Shown here: positions 22,014 through 35,857 of the stretch, one piece after another
How the letters are laid out: each line of letters begins with the position of its first letter
Numbering within the stretch: the stretch's first letter is position 1
From: Aquatica leii
Taxonomy: Eukaryota > Arthropoda > Insecta > Coleoptera > Lampyridae
Direction of reading: 5' to 3'
Length of the DNA stretch: 64,000 nucleotides
Assembly: GCA_035610365.1 (NCBI GenBank)
Contig: CM069432.1
Location: 222,478,532 to 222,542,531, forward strand
The notes under the pieces: generated by a model
The model's database searches: none
What the model saw: the letters and a program-made list of their open reading frames with translations, nothing else
Told to the model about the DNA's origin: nothing
Translations under genes and position numbers: made by a program

Positions 22014-23786
22014 CAAGTCTCGCAACATCGTTGCACAAGAGTCAAGTCCCATAACTTATTTCCTAAACAAAATAACTTAACCTAATAAAATCCTAATCTA
22101 AACCTTAAATTAGAAGTCAAAATCGGTAAAGGTAGTAAAACCTAATAAGTCACAATCGAGGATAGCGGATTACACTTTAGGAATACCGTCCAACCTACCA
22201 TTTTCCCAAAGCGGAAGATGAAACTAGAATTACAAGTTCGACAGTACTATGTAACGAAGGATATAGATAAAAGAGGGACGTCGCGCAAATACGCGTCATC
22301 GTTTGACGTATATTCCACAAATACCAAAATCACTCGAAACAATTTCCACCTTACTCAATAACTCAAAAAGAGAAGAGATTGAAAATAGAATTGAAGAAGA
22401 AATACTAAACAAAAGTTCCCAAGGTTAGTCGGCTCTTACGACAAGCAACAGGTATTGCTGTGAGAAAATTCTGCTCCCGTCCTCACACAGCGCAAATGAA
22501 GAAATAACAAGATTAAATACAAAACTTTAAAATGAAAATGAAAATTATCACCAATACTTCAAACAAGGAAAATGGGTATTAACGCTCTAAATGAGTTTTA
22601 AAGTTACACATATAATTATATGCTCAAAGGTAAACTCAAAATGATCGTCTTAACAATTGCAAGTAAGCAATTAAAAAACTCAAATACGAGAAGACTAGTT
22701 CCAGAAAAGAAATTCTCAGAATCGGCAATCAATGTAATCAAATACATCAAAATAAAGCAGTAAAATAACTGCAAATAAAATAAAAGTCTTTGGTCAGCGC
22801 ATTAACCAAAGAATTCATATACCCACACTGTGGTATAAAATAAACATTGAGATTTCCTCAACATAAAATAAAATATAAGGCATCCAATCACTTAGATTGT
22901 AATGTAATAAGGGTGAGCATCAATAAAATTTAAATAAAAATGTAAAATCCCAACCGAAGCTTGAAGTAAAGAAGAATCAATTTCAATTCATGTTTGAATC
23001 GTTTGTCAAATTCAGGTTAATTTGAGACTTAGTTGGCCGAACAGCCTTCAAAGCCATACATAAAGAAATTAATTGAGAAATAGAAGTATTCATCGCAGTC
23101 ATAGTTGAATTGAAGTTGTTGGAAAAGTACTTGAAATCGAAAACAAATGTATCAATAAGACTAACTTCACAGTTATCAGAATCATACGAAACAATCGGAA
23201 CAAAACTCTCAAATCATACACACATCAAACATTCTCAAACATCAAATCATAGAGCTCTCCTTACAAAAGTAAAACATACTAAGCACATCCTAAAGATACC
23301 GTAAGAAAAGAATATGACATATGGTCAAATACCAAATTTTAAAAATACTGAATGCAAAAACTTCCAAATGTAATGAATAACAAAAATTCAGGTAAACAAA
23401 TCAACTTTAATACACTAAAACAGAACTGCACAAACAAAAATAGGATTAACTTAAGATCACTATAGTCTGTTGCATTAATGATAGGCAATCTAAGAAGAGG
23501 GAACTTCTGAGCTTCACGAGATCCACTCATAATGTTGTACACCCACAACTAAAAAGTACCAAAAACACAAGCGGAACTAACATAAATAATCGTTAAAAGT
23601 CAACCTAATAATACCAAAAACTTATTTACTTGGCATAAAAACCAAATGAAACAAAACAAATTTTACAAGAAAAATCACGATAAAACTAAACACAAACTAA
23701 AACAAGAAACGTAAACAAAAACAAAAGAAAATCAAACAAGTCAAAACTATACTAACATATCAAAAAGAAATAACAGTTCATATTTC

Positions 23787-24155
23787 TTAAAATATGATCA
23801 CTGCTTTCACATCCTGAAGGCGGAGCTTCAAAACAAGACAAAATTTGAAATGACATAAACCAAAAGACAAAACATATTTGTGTGAACTCTGTGTTTCACT
23901 TCGAATTTTTAACAAATCATAATCGTAATCAACCAGAAGAAAATCTCTTTTAAAACCTAAACAAAATAGAATCGAACAAATTTCAACTGTTGAATAATTT
24001 AGAAAAATCGTTAAATCAAATTTTACAAGAAATAATTTAGCTCGTAGCAACTTTCGTCTACTATCGACAATTTCATTACTAGCATCAACGCCTCGCAAAA
24101 ACAATTCATGACATAGCTCGTCACTTCTGAGAGCTTCGACAAAATACATGATCAC
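23787..24155 (-). pseudogene. gag-like N-terminal fragment of the LTR element
   Basis: A 122-codon minus-strand frame begins MIMYFVEALRSDELCHELFL and continues RGVDASNEIVDSRRKLLRAK. The pattern DEL..EL..RG(V/I)......(M/S)RR.LR..L is the usual start of insect LTR-element gag proteins. It sits about 150 bp downstream of the 5' LTR, the expected position. Beyond residue 50 the sequence is hydrophobic and unlike gag, so the true frame has probably been lost. No CCHC knuckle was found downstream. Confidence 0.45.
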
Positions 24156-24302
24156 AATAAAATAAAATCAAATTCAAAAATAAATCTTAACCTAAAATAC
24201 ACAACGCAATAATACAAAGTACAAAAATATTCAAAATTCAAAATATAGGAAATTCACAGTAATTACTTCATTCAAAATTCAGCCCCAAGTTGGTAGCGAC
24301 AG

Positions 24303-25382
24303 TGTAATAAAAAATTATTCCGAATAAAGAACGTATAAAATACATTTAATAAATACAAAATAATATAACCACGGCAGCAATCGGAGACACAGACCTCTGG
24401 GTGTGAGCTTCAATGAAAATAAATACAAAGATGTGAATTCCTTTGATTTACTAACTATAATATAATACACTATTTACATTAAAGAAAAATGAACATTATT
24501 TGAATCTAAACAATATTTAGAATAAGACAGTATTTGAATAAAACAAAATATGGATTAAAACAATATTTGGGCGCCAATCACCTTTAAATCGGTGATGAAT
24601 AAAAAGCATCAACTCTTATACTTAATTATTAATTGATATTAAATGCAAATGTCGTAAACGTTTGATTTTGTTAACGAGTATGATTTCCGAAAAGTTTTAA
24701 TAACACAATTTAATTACTTGAATGTAAAATGTAGTAACTTAATTTCAGTTGACTCACCACAATTAATATGACATCGGATATTTTCTATTTTTAGCACATC
24801 TTGGTTGACGTGATAAAATTCTTCAACACCAGGAATAAAACCAATGTATAATAAACTTCAATAACTGATAATCCATTAATTAAACGACAAAACCAAAAGA
24901 AAAGACCCAGTAAAAAGAAAAAGTCCAGTAAACGAAAAGACCCTAAATATAAATAATTAGAATGGTCTTTTTAATGACATCATGTACTCACGCTGCGTAG
25001 CAACGGCTTTCAAAATAAATTCCTTTGTCTAACTATTGCGTAACATTTTGAAATCACTAAAAATGTTGAATTCGATAGAAAAATTATATCAAAATAAAGG
25101 TAAACTCACCAACAATTAGATGGAATGAATAAAAATTAAATTACATGCGTTTTTACGCCATAATCAAGAAAATTTGTCTTCCTTTCACCACTCACGTAAA
25201 CTACGCAAGATTGTTCAAACGGAAGTGCAAGCTTAAGCTATAACTCAAGTCGACTACGCAGTCGCTTCCGAAATACAACGCGACGTTGCCAAACTGAATA
25301 AATTTACGTGCAATATTAGTTGCAAAAAATAAACGAATGTAAAATTGAATTTTAATGTAATGAACTCTAACGGGACGTTACA
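24303..25382 (-). repeat. LTR (5' LTR of the minus-strand element)
   Basis: 1,080 bp, partner of 20799-21877. The first 160 bp on the plus strand differ from the partner by about five substitutions and one inserted A; most of the rest matches closely. The primer-site-like sequence lies immediately left of it at 24283-24302, so this is the 5' LTR on the minus strand. Confidence 0.85.
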
Positions 25383-25386
25383 AGTT

Positions 25387-27079
25387 TTCTTTTGTTGAAC
25401 AAGAAATATAAACAATAATTTATTGGACTTTTGCGTGTGTAGTGTTATATGTAAAAGAGTTATGATTATAATAACCGAATCTATCAAATAACAAAATCAC
25501 TGAATTTGCAATAACATGTTCAAATTAGCTTCTAAAATTTCGTAAATATTAACATCAATGATTTTTGGAACTGAATGACATTTCCGAAAAGACCAATTAT
25601 TATCTGTTAGCATTTATCGATAGTTACTCGTCACCAAGCGGCTTCTTCTGATCATGACTGATACCCGTACGGTAATACTTATTTGCATGTTAATGCAGTT
25701 TTTATAAGTATTTGTATATACTTTTACTATGTATTACATTATAACCTTATAAAACCAATTAGTTCACAGTTTCATTAAGTTTTCAGAAGCTTACAAAGCT
25801 TAGGTATACTGAAAAGTGCATATTCAGAAATTAATCATAAATAACTTACATTACACGTACATTACGTTATAATAAACAAATAAAAAACAATAAGTTGTTA
25901 AGGTGCCATGTTATAAGGCTAGTGGTGCAAAGTCTGTATTTATACATTAAAAAATAAATATAAGCAGAAGCATTTAGTTATTTTTATATAAATAGGCAAC
26001 CAATTTCATCGTTTTAATCAGCTTTCTACATTCTTTCCTCTACAGCACTGTTTTCTCACATTTTCACAATTTCTTAATTTCTTCTTATGATAGCATTCTT
26101 GTATTTACACTAAATTGTCTGTACATTTTTTTTAGAATATAGTCTATTGCACTAATTAAATTTGTTACATTGGTAAGTCAATGCAATAAACAAAAACTTC
26201 AACATTGCATCGTCAACAGACAATTATACAATTCAAATAGAAAACATTTTCCCAAATATTACATTACAAAATTGTTGAAATATAACATTTAATATTGTGA
26301 ACAATAAATAAAAATTTCCATATTTATATTATTACCAATTATTATTGTCATGAAGCTGGAAATTAATTTAGCCTGAATCATAGAAAAAAATTATTTGTTT
26401 TACAAATTCAAATAAACATATCTAAACAATTTTTATTTCTTTAATTATTTTATTTTTTTAATATGATTATCATAATACTGCAATACATTTTTTTCCGATA
26501 ACATTTTCTTTGATCGTGACATTTTGTGTGTATTTAAACCTAATTTGTATACTTGGTTGGTACACCTATTCCATATCATTTTTGTTTAAACAAAATGTTA
26601 AACAATGATATGGATGGATGGATTGACTTTCTTCTTTACAAAAAGTTATTTTCACTGCTTGTTCGTAAAACTTCATTCTTAATAATAATGGTTAATTACA
26701 ATTTATCCTAAATCATTTATAAATATACTTTATTGGCTTTATAAACTTTGTTGATTTGCAAGTCGGATCCACATGTTATTTAGTTGCAACTTCTAAGCAA
26801 AACGTTGAAATATCATCTATTTATAGAAAAAAACTTGACACTGTGAACAATTCAGGCTTTGATATAAATAAACTTCTTTAATTTATTATAGTCGTAGAAA
26901 AATTATAATAATTCATATAGTACTTGTAAGAAATGTGCATTGCCAACTTGTATAAATTGCAGCCTCATTTGTTTTTTGTGTTACAATGTATTAAAAATTT
27001 TTGTAGCGTAAAGTTGCCCTTGTTCGTGGTCTGATGGATTGTTCCACTTTAACCTATTTCTGTAAGTTTTATGCTGAAA
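25387..27079. other. AT-rich DNA, no supported gene
   Basis: No open frame with a recognisable motif and no RNA gene. Ordinary AT-rich intergenic or intronic sequence. Confidence 0.4.
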
Positions 27080-27198
27080 AATTTTCAGTGGCTTGATTAA
27101 GTGCACACTTGCAGCACGAAATGTTGCTAAATAATTTAAATAATTGGTTTTGCCCCTTCTAAGTAAAGAATTTTAATATAGTAACAATTATAATTCTA

Positions 27199-27720
27199 TC
27201 TAATAATAACATAGTTCCATTTAATGTTACATCTCTGTTTACCAACATCACACAAGAACTGGTTTTCAAATTAATTCATAAATACTACAGTGAGATTAAA
27301 AATCATACTTGACTATTTTGCTATTACATTATTGTTTTGTTAGGTGGACGATGTTATCACTTGCATACCTGAGAACAAAATTATTAACATCTTCAATAGT
27401 TACGATACCCATCTAAGTTTTACTTACAAAGCTCAAAGTTATGGTTCTTTACCGTTTTTAGATAATAGGTTAATTAAGCATAATAATTTTATACTGACAG
27501 ATTGGTACACTAAACTTAATAGCATCCAACCGTACTATTAATTATCTATCAAAGTATGTGCACCATCAAAAAATTAACATAATCAAATCTATGAAAAATA
27601 AAATTATTAGTTTAAGAAGTCAACATTTTCATGCAAGAAAATAAGCATTTTAAAAAACATTCTAAAAAATAAAAATTATTGTAAGAACCGAATAAACAAA
27701 ACACTAACATGCCCATCATC
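27199..27720 (+). pseudogene. Penelope-like reverse transcriptase fragments
   Basis: The first piece (about 27211-27309) reads PFNVTSLFTNITQELVFKLI then HKYYSEIKNH, matching the (Y/F)DVxSLFTNIP block of Penelope reverse transcriptases. The second (27341-27541) carries the active site VDDVITCIPENKI, followed by YGSLPFLDNRLIKHNNFI, the expected LPFLD block. Between them most of the palm domain is deleted. The tyrosine or phenylalanine before VDD is lost at a frameshift. After the stop at 27541 a shifted frame continues NYLSKYVHHQKINIIKSMKN, also typical. The protein would have copied element RNA at the target site. Confidence 0.7.
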
Positions 27721-27769
27721 ATCGACCTAAACTAACTCTCATTCTAATTTTGAGTATACTAAAATCTAA

Positions 27770-28095
27770 AAGTTTACACCAACTTAAAAATAGCGTCTTA
27801 TTTACTACAAAAGATAAAACAAAATTAAACAACAAACGCAATGTTATACAGTATTGACATACATAATCGAGTGTAAGAGATGCACTAAATGTTACATAAG
27901 ACTGATGAAACAAACAACTATTAATCAGATAAAAAAGCATTAATATGATTGCAAAAATAAAAAACCTCAAGATCTTAGATGTGAAACTTAAACATAATAA
28001 AAGATTGCACAAATAATTTTTATCACTAAACATGACAACAAGGTAAATTTTAATATAGATACAAATAATCTCAGTATTGTATACAACAGCCTTAT
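27770..28095 (+). pseudogene. Penelope-like GIY-YIG region, degenerate
   Basis: In shifting frames the sequence gives SLHQLKNSVLFTTKDKTKLN and NKRNVI, then IIECKRCTKCYIR, and at the end ITKHDNKVNFNIDTNNLSIV. These match in order the linker before GIY-YIG, a cysteine pair followed by (Y)YI(G), and the His-containing block after it. There are several frameshifts and the GIY tyrosine pair cannot be assigned with certainty. It is downstream of the reverse transcriptase pieces in the same orientation, which is the main support. Confidence 0.45.
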
Positions 28096-28110
28096 TCACA
28101 AAATATCATG

Positions 28111-31100
28111 ACTTCGTGTTTTCACATCGGTTGTTATTTTTCAATGGCAACATTTTTGTTCTTTTCGTGATGTTTGTGAGCTCGTTTTAACTATTCATTG
28201 TTTTTGAGTTTTTATACCTTAAATGTTTTTTTTTTGTTATTTTTTGACGTTTTTATTTAATGATTGTGTTGTCCAATCATCGCTACTCTTTTTAATTCTT
28301 TTAAAATTATTTATTGTTTTATAAATCTGACTAGTTTTCAAATTGTTAGCATATACTCAAATATCAAGTTATTATAGTTTTTTATATTTAGTTATTTGTA
28401 AGCTTTATTCACGTATTGTATGATTACGTTGTTTATATTGTTTATGTTATGTGATGTTTTTCTCTATTAAACGCAGTAGCCTAAGAAAGTGAACATACTG
28501 TTTTACAAAATGTCCCCTCTAAAAACACAACAGTAGTGTTTTCTATTACCTTTTCTTACACTTAAAAGATTTACCAAATTTAATAAAGTATTAACGATTT
28601 ATTTCTGATATTATTAGACGTTAATATAACTATTAACAAACGATCAACGGAAATAGTTTGGTGCGTGTAAGTGGTATTTTACAGCGCGACAGCTTTGTTT
28701 GAAAACCGAGCCCAATAGGCGAGGTATTCATTTAGGTGGAGCACTGTAATACCTAAACGCACAAAATTTATATTAAGTTTTTAGTAGTTTAATATAAAAA
28801 ATTTAGAATACGTGTATTTTTATGTGTTGGAATTTGATTAAAATAACTGCAATTTGATAAGTTTAAAATTACACTTTCTGACTATTTACCTATTACTTTT
28901 TTGTTGAATATTTACTTTGCTTACATAAAAGAAATATTATTAACTAATCAAATGCTTAAATGTTGCAATTTTAAATGTACAATCTAAAATTGTCGGTAAG
29001 TTGACAGCTGTCAATAGCAAACTGTAATCATAATTGACATAGTTGCCACAAGACAGCGCATTTCTAAAAATTAAAACATAAATTTAAAAATCTTTACGTA
29101 TTTGCACATTTATATAATTAAATATAATGTAAAATAACATTCATTTATATAAATTTTAGTATTATTTATTTAACATACTTTTTAGATGTTTTTTAAAGCC
29201 TGGAATTTAGTGCTTATTTTACCGCACTGTAAAGGATTTTATAGTACTGTTATATAACAATGTCCGTAAACTTTACATTACATTTGATGTACAAAGAATT
29301 ATAAATTACGGTTTACACTTAAAGAGACCAAATAATTTATTACACATCTAAACACAAAAAACAAAAGTTTTCATTTAAAAAAATTCATTTACATATTAAA
29401 TTAAACTTATACATTGCTGTCAAACTTAAAAGTAACTTTATTTATTTTTTAGTAAAAATTACAAAATACCTACAGGTACAAATCCACTCGTGTACAATAG
29501 TTTTATACAATAACTTATTGTAATTTAGAATATCAATAACTGTAATATTATTTTGTCTTCAGTGGACTGTGGAAAACTATGCTTAAAATTGTGCGAAGTC
29601 AAGGGTACGTACTACCCTAAAACTGGTTTTAATTCAATTTTTATACGAACACTGCGGCTCAATTAATTCGTGAAATTAGCACGCAATAGCGGCACAAAAA
29701 CCGTGGCAAATAAATTTTAAGTAATGAACAGTTTAACTCAACACAACTTATTTAACTTTTCTTATAAAAAACACAAGTAATGCTGAATAATTGCCAATTG
29801 TTTTTTAAAAAATATGACTACATAATTTTGCACAAAATACAATAAACAAATTTGCACAAATTATACTAAAATGTTAACCAAAAACACTCCAAAGTACCTA
29901 ATATTGTCAACTCATAGTCGTGTTACTTAGGTTAATAATAAATATTTTAAATAACAACAACAAATTACTAAAATTTTACATATTTTTTAACTTACCTCAC
30001 TTTTAGAAGCAATGTTATTACTAAGGTTCAACATTTTAATTTGGCCTACTGATGAAATAATGTATTAAAAATGTTTATATGTTCTAATGTTTGATACTAA
30101 ATCTTTAAAAGTTAAAAGAAAACTCACATATTTACGTTAAAAACGTCAGTGCAATTAAAACTGTTGTTCTGCATCTGTTTCTCATCATGTTTTTACTAAT
30201 TACCTGTGCTTAGTTGTACGCCTTGCGAATGCTAAAACACAGTCTGCTTGTTCGTTTTTTATAGAAATAATAGCATTTTACATTAAAAAGTAGAATAAAA
30301 ACTATTAAATAGTTGCTTTTTTTAATTAATTACAATATACACAAAGAATTTATTTTTTTTTAATTAGCATTTAATTAAACTGTTTTTTTTTTAAATTAAA
30401 TAAAACACTAAAAACATTATTACAATATTAAAGCACCTAAATAATAAAAAACGACAATATAGTTTGTACATCTTGTTTTGCATTTATAAGCGTAACTAGG
30501 TGCGTTTTTGAATGAGAATTTGTAAAATTAGAATAAAAACAAATAAACTTAAACTTACACTGTCAAGACTAATGAATAATAACTTTAATTTTAGTTGGCT
30601 GGAATGTTACTGCAATATACACATGTAAACTGCTAATATCTAAGCCCCTAGATTTATAATACTTGATTTTAATTAAAACGTATTTGAATCGGTAACTATG
30701 ATATACCAATCCTGCAATTACTTATTATTACAATCGTTGTTGACTGAAAACGTGTTGAAAGCTACTCGATAATTTAAACAAAAAGTTAATAAACACGATA
30801 TGCATTTGTCCTAAATATAAATAAAATGGTTTCAAATTTTGTAATAATGTATAACTGTAATTGCTATAAAATAACTGCTAAATATTACTACATATTACTT
30901 TGTAAAACCAAACCAAACACATGTTCAATTAAAAGGAAAATAATACTAGTACAACAAAACATAGTATATTGTGTAGCAAATAAGGAATAATAAGAAAGTT
31001 TATAGTTGAGCCGAAGGAAAAGCTGCAAATTATACGAGTTGGCAATGCACGCACATTCCTTAGAAGTTATACACTATTTTATCTACGACTATATGTATAT

Positions 31101-33841
31101 TTAATTATTTATGAAAATTAAATAAAAATAAACATTTGACAAAAAACAGTGACGTGAAAAGTAAGTAACCTTAACTTAAAAATGTATGTTGGTAATTTGT
31201 CTGCGTTTACATTATAAATTATACGTGTTCCTATTATTTAATTCTTGACTTTTAAAAAATTGATATAATTTATTTCTTTAAATATATTCAATATTATTTT
31301 ATTTTCAATAATTTACTGCTTTAAAAAAGTTATATATATTATATATGAGCCCAATTAGTTTACAAAATATCAATCTATTATAAAACTTTGCTTTTGCAAC
31401 CAGTAACTTAAAGCCCTCGATTCATGTCATAACTTAAATCGTTAACAATGTCGCGTTCTTTCGATAAATTTGATGCTAGTATGTCAACTTTATGCTTAGA
31501 AACGACAACAGAATAACATGTGAATGTGATGTGTAAATATTGTTAGGCAACTAAAATTCTTTGTTTACTCATGACTTTGAAAACAGTTACGTATTGCATT
31601 TCAACACTTTAAAATCACTGGAGTAAAGAGGCAAATTACTGTCTGAGTTCATTTATGTTGTTTTGGTTAAATTTTTTTTTTTGCTGAAATTTTTATTTAT
31701 GTATTTATGTTCTTTGCTCAAGTTTTAAATGAATGCTATAGTCCTTAACTAAAAAACTTATAAGTCATTCATAATTTGATTTATAATTAAAATAAATTTT
31801 AAAAACTTCCATTAATAGCTCGAATAAATTTAAACGGAATGCCCAAATATAAAATTGCTGTTTTAATTAGCCAAAATTTTTAATATTTCCGGATTAAATT
31901 AATGTCAACATTCCGATTTTTATTGTAAAAGAAGTATTATCATCATTTGAACGTAATTAGTGGTTGAACAATTGTAATCTTAATTCCCAACACAAATTCT
32001 CATAATATTTATACATAGTTTGAATTTTTTCATAGAAAATGGATTTTTATCAATATAGGTAAAATTTGATGTTCAATTGTTTTTTTGATTACACTGTCGT
32101 AATACACGGAAAAATGCTTCAACTTTGTTGATTTAACCTAATTTATGGATGATATCGAACCTACTACTTTAAGTATTAGACAGAAGGTATGCGTAACTCA
32201 AATTTACTTTTCTGTGCCTGTAGAGTTTTGTTTTCAGGCGGCTTTCATAAAATCTTATTTATATTATAACAAAAAGAACAAGTGGCGAAAAAATTAATAT
32301 TATTTTAAAAAGATGTTATCCTTAGTTAGATGTAACTGAACTGGGAATCTGAATTAATATGAGTTTTGTTACCTATAAATCAAAACGGAAGTTTTGCAGG
32401 TTTTCGCTAAAACTAAGTAATGGAAATATATCACCAAATATTGAAAATATTAATCTCTTTTTTTTGTACAAACTGATGAATAACGTTTATTTTTAAATTA
32501 ATAATACAAACACTAAGTCTCCACTTTTGTTTAGAGAGAAAATATTTTTTTTTTAAATACCCAATACTTTGAAAACCTGATAATTATAAGTAACGATTAA
32601 CTGAAAAAAGGTCACATCGTGGGATATACATAGGTTGATTTTGATTATGTATAATGTTAAATGTATGCTCTGTTTACATTGCCTGCTATATTTCTAATTT
32701 GAATATAAGAAAAATGACAAGATTTAAAAAATGTAACTTTTATTAAATATAATAGGAGTAAGGTTTTACATATTACAAAAAATATTTTCAAACATTGTTA
32801 TTTGTTTTCTTAAACACTAAACCATTCTATGATTATTTTTCTCTTAAACCGAGAACGGGTTTATAGACCCCACACAAGTAACATGATTTTTTTACGTTTT
32901 TGCGTTTTGAAAATTTTTTTTATTACTTTTCCTTAAAGTTTCATTTATACTTATACACGATGTAGTAAAGTAAAAATTTTTACTTGGGGCTAAAAATGTT
33001 CAATAAAAATTTTAAAACAAACTAAAAAATTACCAAAATTTTGAGCGTTGTTCCATACTGTTAGAAACAAATTTATGTGTCGCAATAGTTGCCTCATCAA
33101 ATTTTGACGTAATGCCCCCGCTTTAAAGAAATATCGTGTAAAAATAAGATGACAAAATGCAAATATCCCTAAATAAAGAGATAATGCTTCATCTTGCTTT
33201 AAGTAATAAATAATAATAAAACAAGTACAGTAACATCAACAAAATATAATAATACAAAGAAGTAAACCTTTTTAACGAAATAATTACAAAACATTAATAA
33301 TTTATAGTATTTAAATTCTTTTTAAATTTATATTATTATATAGTTTTTTCCTTTACTTTTACTTATTATTTTGCCTTTTTTGACAATGTTAATAAATTTA
33401 TATAGGGTGCAAAACATTACATTTGGCAAACGTAATGAATTTCGCAATCATTTCGATTTAGTTCATTACATCTCAATTATTTTGGAATACCTAGGATTGT
33501 TGATTATAAAACTAGTATAATTACCTACTAAACAAAAATTTACAAGTGTTTTTCTACTTTTATTACTAGTAGTTAGCATATTGAAACCAAAATCAAAGAA
33601 TTAAAATTTGAGAAGAAAAAATACAGAAATTCTCATCAAATTACGCTTTTAGCAGTGTTTCCAGAGACCCGGAACCCCGTTCGTCTCGGGTATATTCCAT
33701 ACCCCCAGTAATGCTTCCTTCTGCTCAAGGCTCCGCAAAGTTTAGGACCGCCATGATAAGTAGGGTATATAAGGGGTCAATTAAAAGTAATTGTGTAATG
33801 TATAATATTTGGTGTTGTTTTGTGTGTCAATTTTGTGCAAA
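28111..33841. other. Long AT-rich stretch, no supported gene
   Basis: About 5.7 kb without a recognisable coding or RNA feature. A GC-richer island near 28670-28755 (acagcgcgacagctttgttt, then accgagcccaataggcgagg) contains aggtatt...aatacct as a short inverted repeat; a second lies near 29630-29700. They may be ends of non-autonomous elements but I cannot assign them. The stretch could be intergenic or a long intron. Confidence 0.4.
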
Positions 33842-34944
33842 ATGCCACGTCTTTCTGGACAAGCAGCGTTATCACTAGAAATTAGAGGGAAGATTATTGC
33901 TTTACGAGAATGTAGATTTTCTATCCGAGTAATTGCTGCACGTATGGGTTTATCGGAAAGATAATTTTTTATTTTGCTTTTGATAATATTAGCAGTTTTT
34001 TCAATTTTAAGCATGGATATGTATACCTATTTTATAGACATTATATGATGTATAATTCAGATTGCACAATTATTCACCTACATCACAGAAATTTGTTTAT
34101 AATGAAATTATAAAAATTTCAGTCACATAGCAATTGTTTTCACAATTAAGTTTTTCACGTCTCTCAAGTTAGCAAAATCAAATAAAATATAATTAGGAAT
34201 TTGTTACTAATTTCTTGCGAAAAAAAAACTTGTAACTTTCATACTTTTTAGTTATGCATTCAACTTGAGGCGCGTTAGAAGTACACCGTTCTAAACAGTA
34301 TTTTAATAATTCGGTATTTGGTTTAAAATGTGTGTAAAATTTGTTGCTAAATTGTTGTTGTTAATTAATTGTAAAAGGAATAAGCTGAGAGTTTTATTAT
34401 TATTCTATACACATTTTAAACAGGAAATAAATTCATTAAAGCACTTTTTAGAATAGTGTAACACAACTAAAAAAGTAAAAATGTTACATTTTTTTTGCTT
34501 TCGCAACAAATTCCTAACTATATTTTATTTGATTCTGCTAACCTTGTGCTGCTAACTTAAAAGACGTAACTTTTTTACTTAAATTAATAACATTACTTTA
34601 TCGGTGTCTCTCAATAAACGTAAACCTTTTTGCGCAGTTTTAGTTAACTATTATTTATTCTATTAGAAAAGTGTGGTTCATTATTGGGTTTAACGCGAAT
34701 CACAAAGCGCGGAAAATGAAAGTCCTTTGCAGACCGCCCATAGAAGTGGAAGACCATCTCTCTTATCCAGAGTTAAAAAAAGACAACATTATTCAAAATG
34801 CGAAATATAAACAACTTGCATCGCCATATTAATACCGTGTGGGAAAGATTTCAAGGAGCTAATCTATGTGCCAATTTAATCAATTCGATGCCAAACCATC
34901 TACCGGAATGTATAACCAATAATAGATATTGCACCTATTACTAG
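33842..34944 (+). pseudogene. Tc1-like transposase, internally deleted
   Basis: The frame starts MPRLSGQAALSLEIRGKIIA followed by LRECRFSIRVIAARMGLSER, a Tc1-type N-terminal helix-turn-helix. It breaks at 33962. A second DNA-binding segment resumes near 34690 with QTAHRSGRPSLLSRVKK, which contains the GRPR-like hook. The end of the protein is at 34799-34944: NINNLHRHINTVWERFQ, then LINSMPNHLPECI ending at TAG 34942-34944, matching the usual Tc1 C-terminus. The whole DDE catalytic core is missing. The roughly 700-bp gap after the first helix-turn-helix is AT-rich filler, probably a secondary insertion. Confidence 0.6.
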
Positions 34945-35857
34945 CATGTAAAATACAAATATTTAAATAAAATAATAAATACTTTTTTAATCATGTTTTT
35001 TATTAGGATTTTCTGCATCTAATTTTATTTTTGTAATATAAATAGTGTTTATGTATAATTTATAATAAAATCTAAGGTATTATTTCTATTAAAATGTAGT
35101 AAGTACTATAATAATCTAACACATAAAAAAAATGCAAACTACGAAAGTTTAGTTCATTACTATTAAATTTATATTCTCTCGAAATAGTTAATACTTAAAT
35201 TAAATGTTACGAAGGGAAATCGGAAAATGCATTTCGCATTTTTCTAATTTTGTGATTTTTAGATTTACAGCATAGGTATTCCAAAGTTGATTTGGAATTT
35301 TTTTAACATTCTGTATGAGAAGTTAGGTTTGATTTTATAAAAAGAGATATTTATTCTTTAATTTTTCATACAAATAACTTAAAAGTAGTAATGGGAATTT
35401 ATACTGCAACTGTTCGACCACTAATTACATTTAATCGTGGTAATACTTCCTTTGCAAAGAAAATCGGAATATTGACTTTAATTTAATCCAGATATATTAA
35501 GATGTTTAGACTAATTAATACAGTAGTTTCATATTTGAGCAAACAGTTTATTATTATTCGAGCTATAGATGGAACTTATTTAATGATAAAAAAAAATTAA
35601 AATTATTTAATCACTTAAGCAGAGAACATAAATAAATAGAAAACTCGGCGAAGAAGATTCTAAAACTTTAGGGTACAACTTAGAAAAATATTTGCAGGTA
35701 AGAAACATGCTATTTGAATGCTTAAAGCAGTGCCTATAAAGAATGGTTAGTAACCTCGTAATATCGTAATAGTGTCTACAATGTCAATGTTGTCAAATTC
35801 AACTAGGCGTTTGGTTATAACATAAGTTTGGTTGCCTACCTTGCAGGTCGCGTTTAA
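34945..35857. other. AT-rich DNA between Tc1-like remnant and a Tc1-type end
   Basis: No coding feature. It separates the transposase C-terminus from the candidate terminal repeat, so it may include another inserted sequence. Confidence 0.35.

Larger units (their letters stand above)
20799..25382 (-). mobile_element. LTR retrotransposon without pol (minus strand)
   Basis: Two direct repeats of about 1.08 kb flank 2.4 kb of internal sequence, with AGTT duplicated outside. LTR ends are TGTAA...TTACA. Orientation is minus: beside the left LTR the complement of 21878-21888 is the purine tract TAGAGGGGGTG, and beside the right LTR the complement of 24283-24302 gives CTGTCGCTACCAACTTGGGG, a likely primer site. 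The only coding remnant is a gag-like frame near the primer-site end. No protease, reverse transcriptase, RNase H or integrase is visible, so this copy depended on enzymes supplied in trans. The LTRs differ by scattered substitutions and small indels, so it is fairly young. Confidence 0.8.
27080..28110 (+). mobile_element. Penelope-like retroelement remnant
   Basis: In order on the plus strand: a degenerate hammerhead-like motif (27092-27128: aagtgc, loop, gcacgaaatg); reverse transcriptase segments (27199-27720); then a degenerate GIY-YIG region (27770-28095). This is the standard terminal repeat, reverse transcriptase, GIY-YIG order of Penelope-like elements. Deletions and frameshifts have removed much of the reverse transcriptase. 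It is a different copy from the minus-strand remnant at 4.6-5.9 kb. Confidence 0.65.

Noticed and set aside
21840-22085. 81-codon plus-strand frame rich in Asn and Lys
   Set aside because: It spans the LTR edge and the 21-bp tandem repeat; the element is on the other strand.
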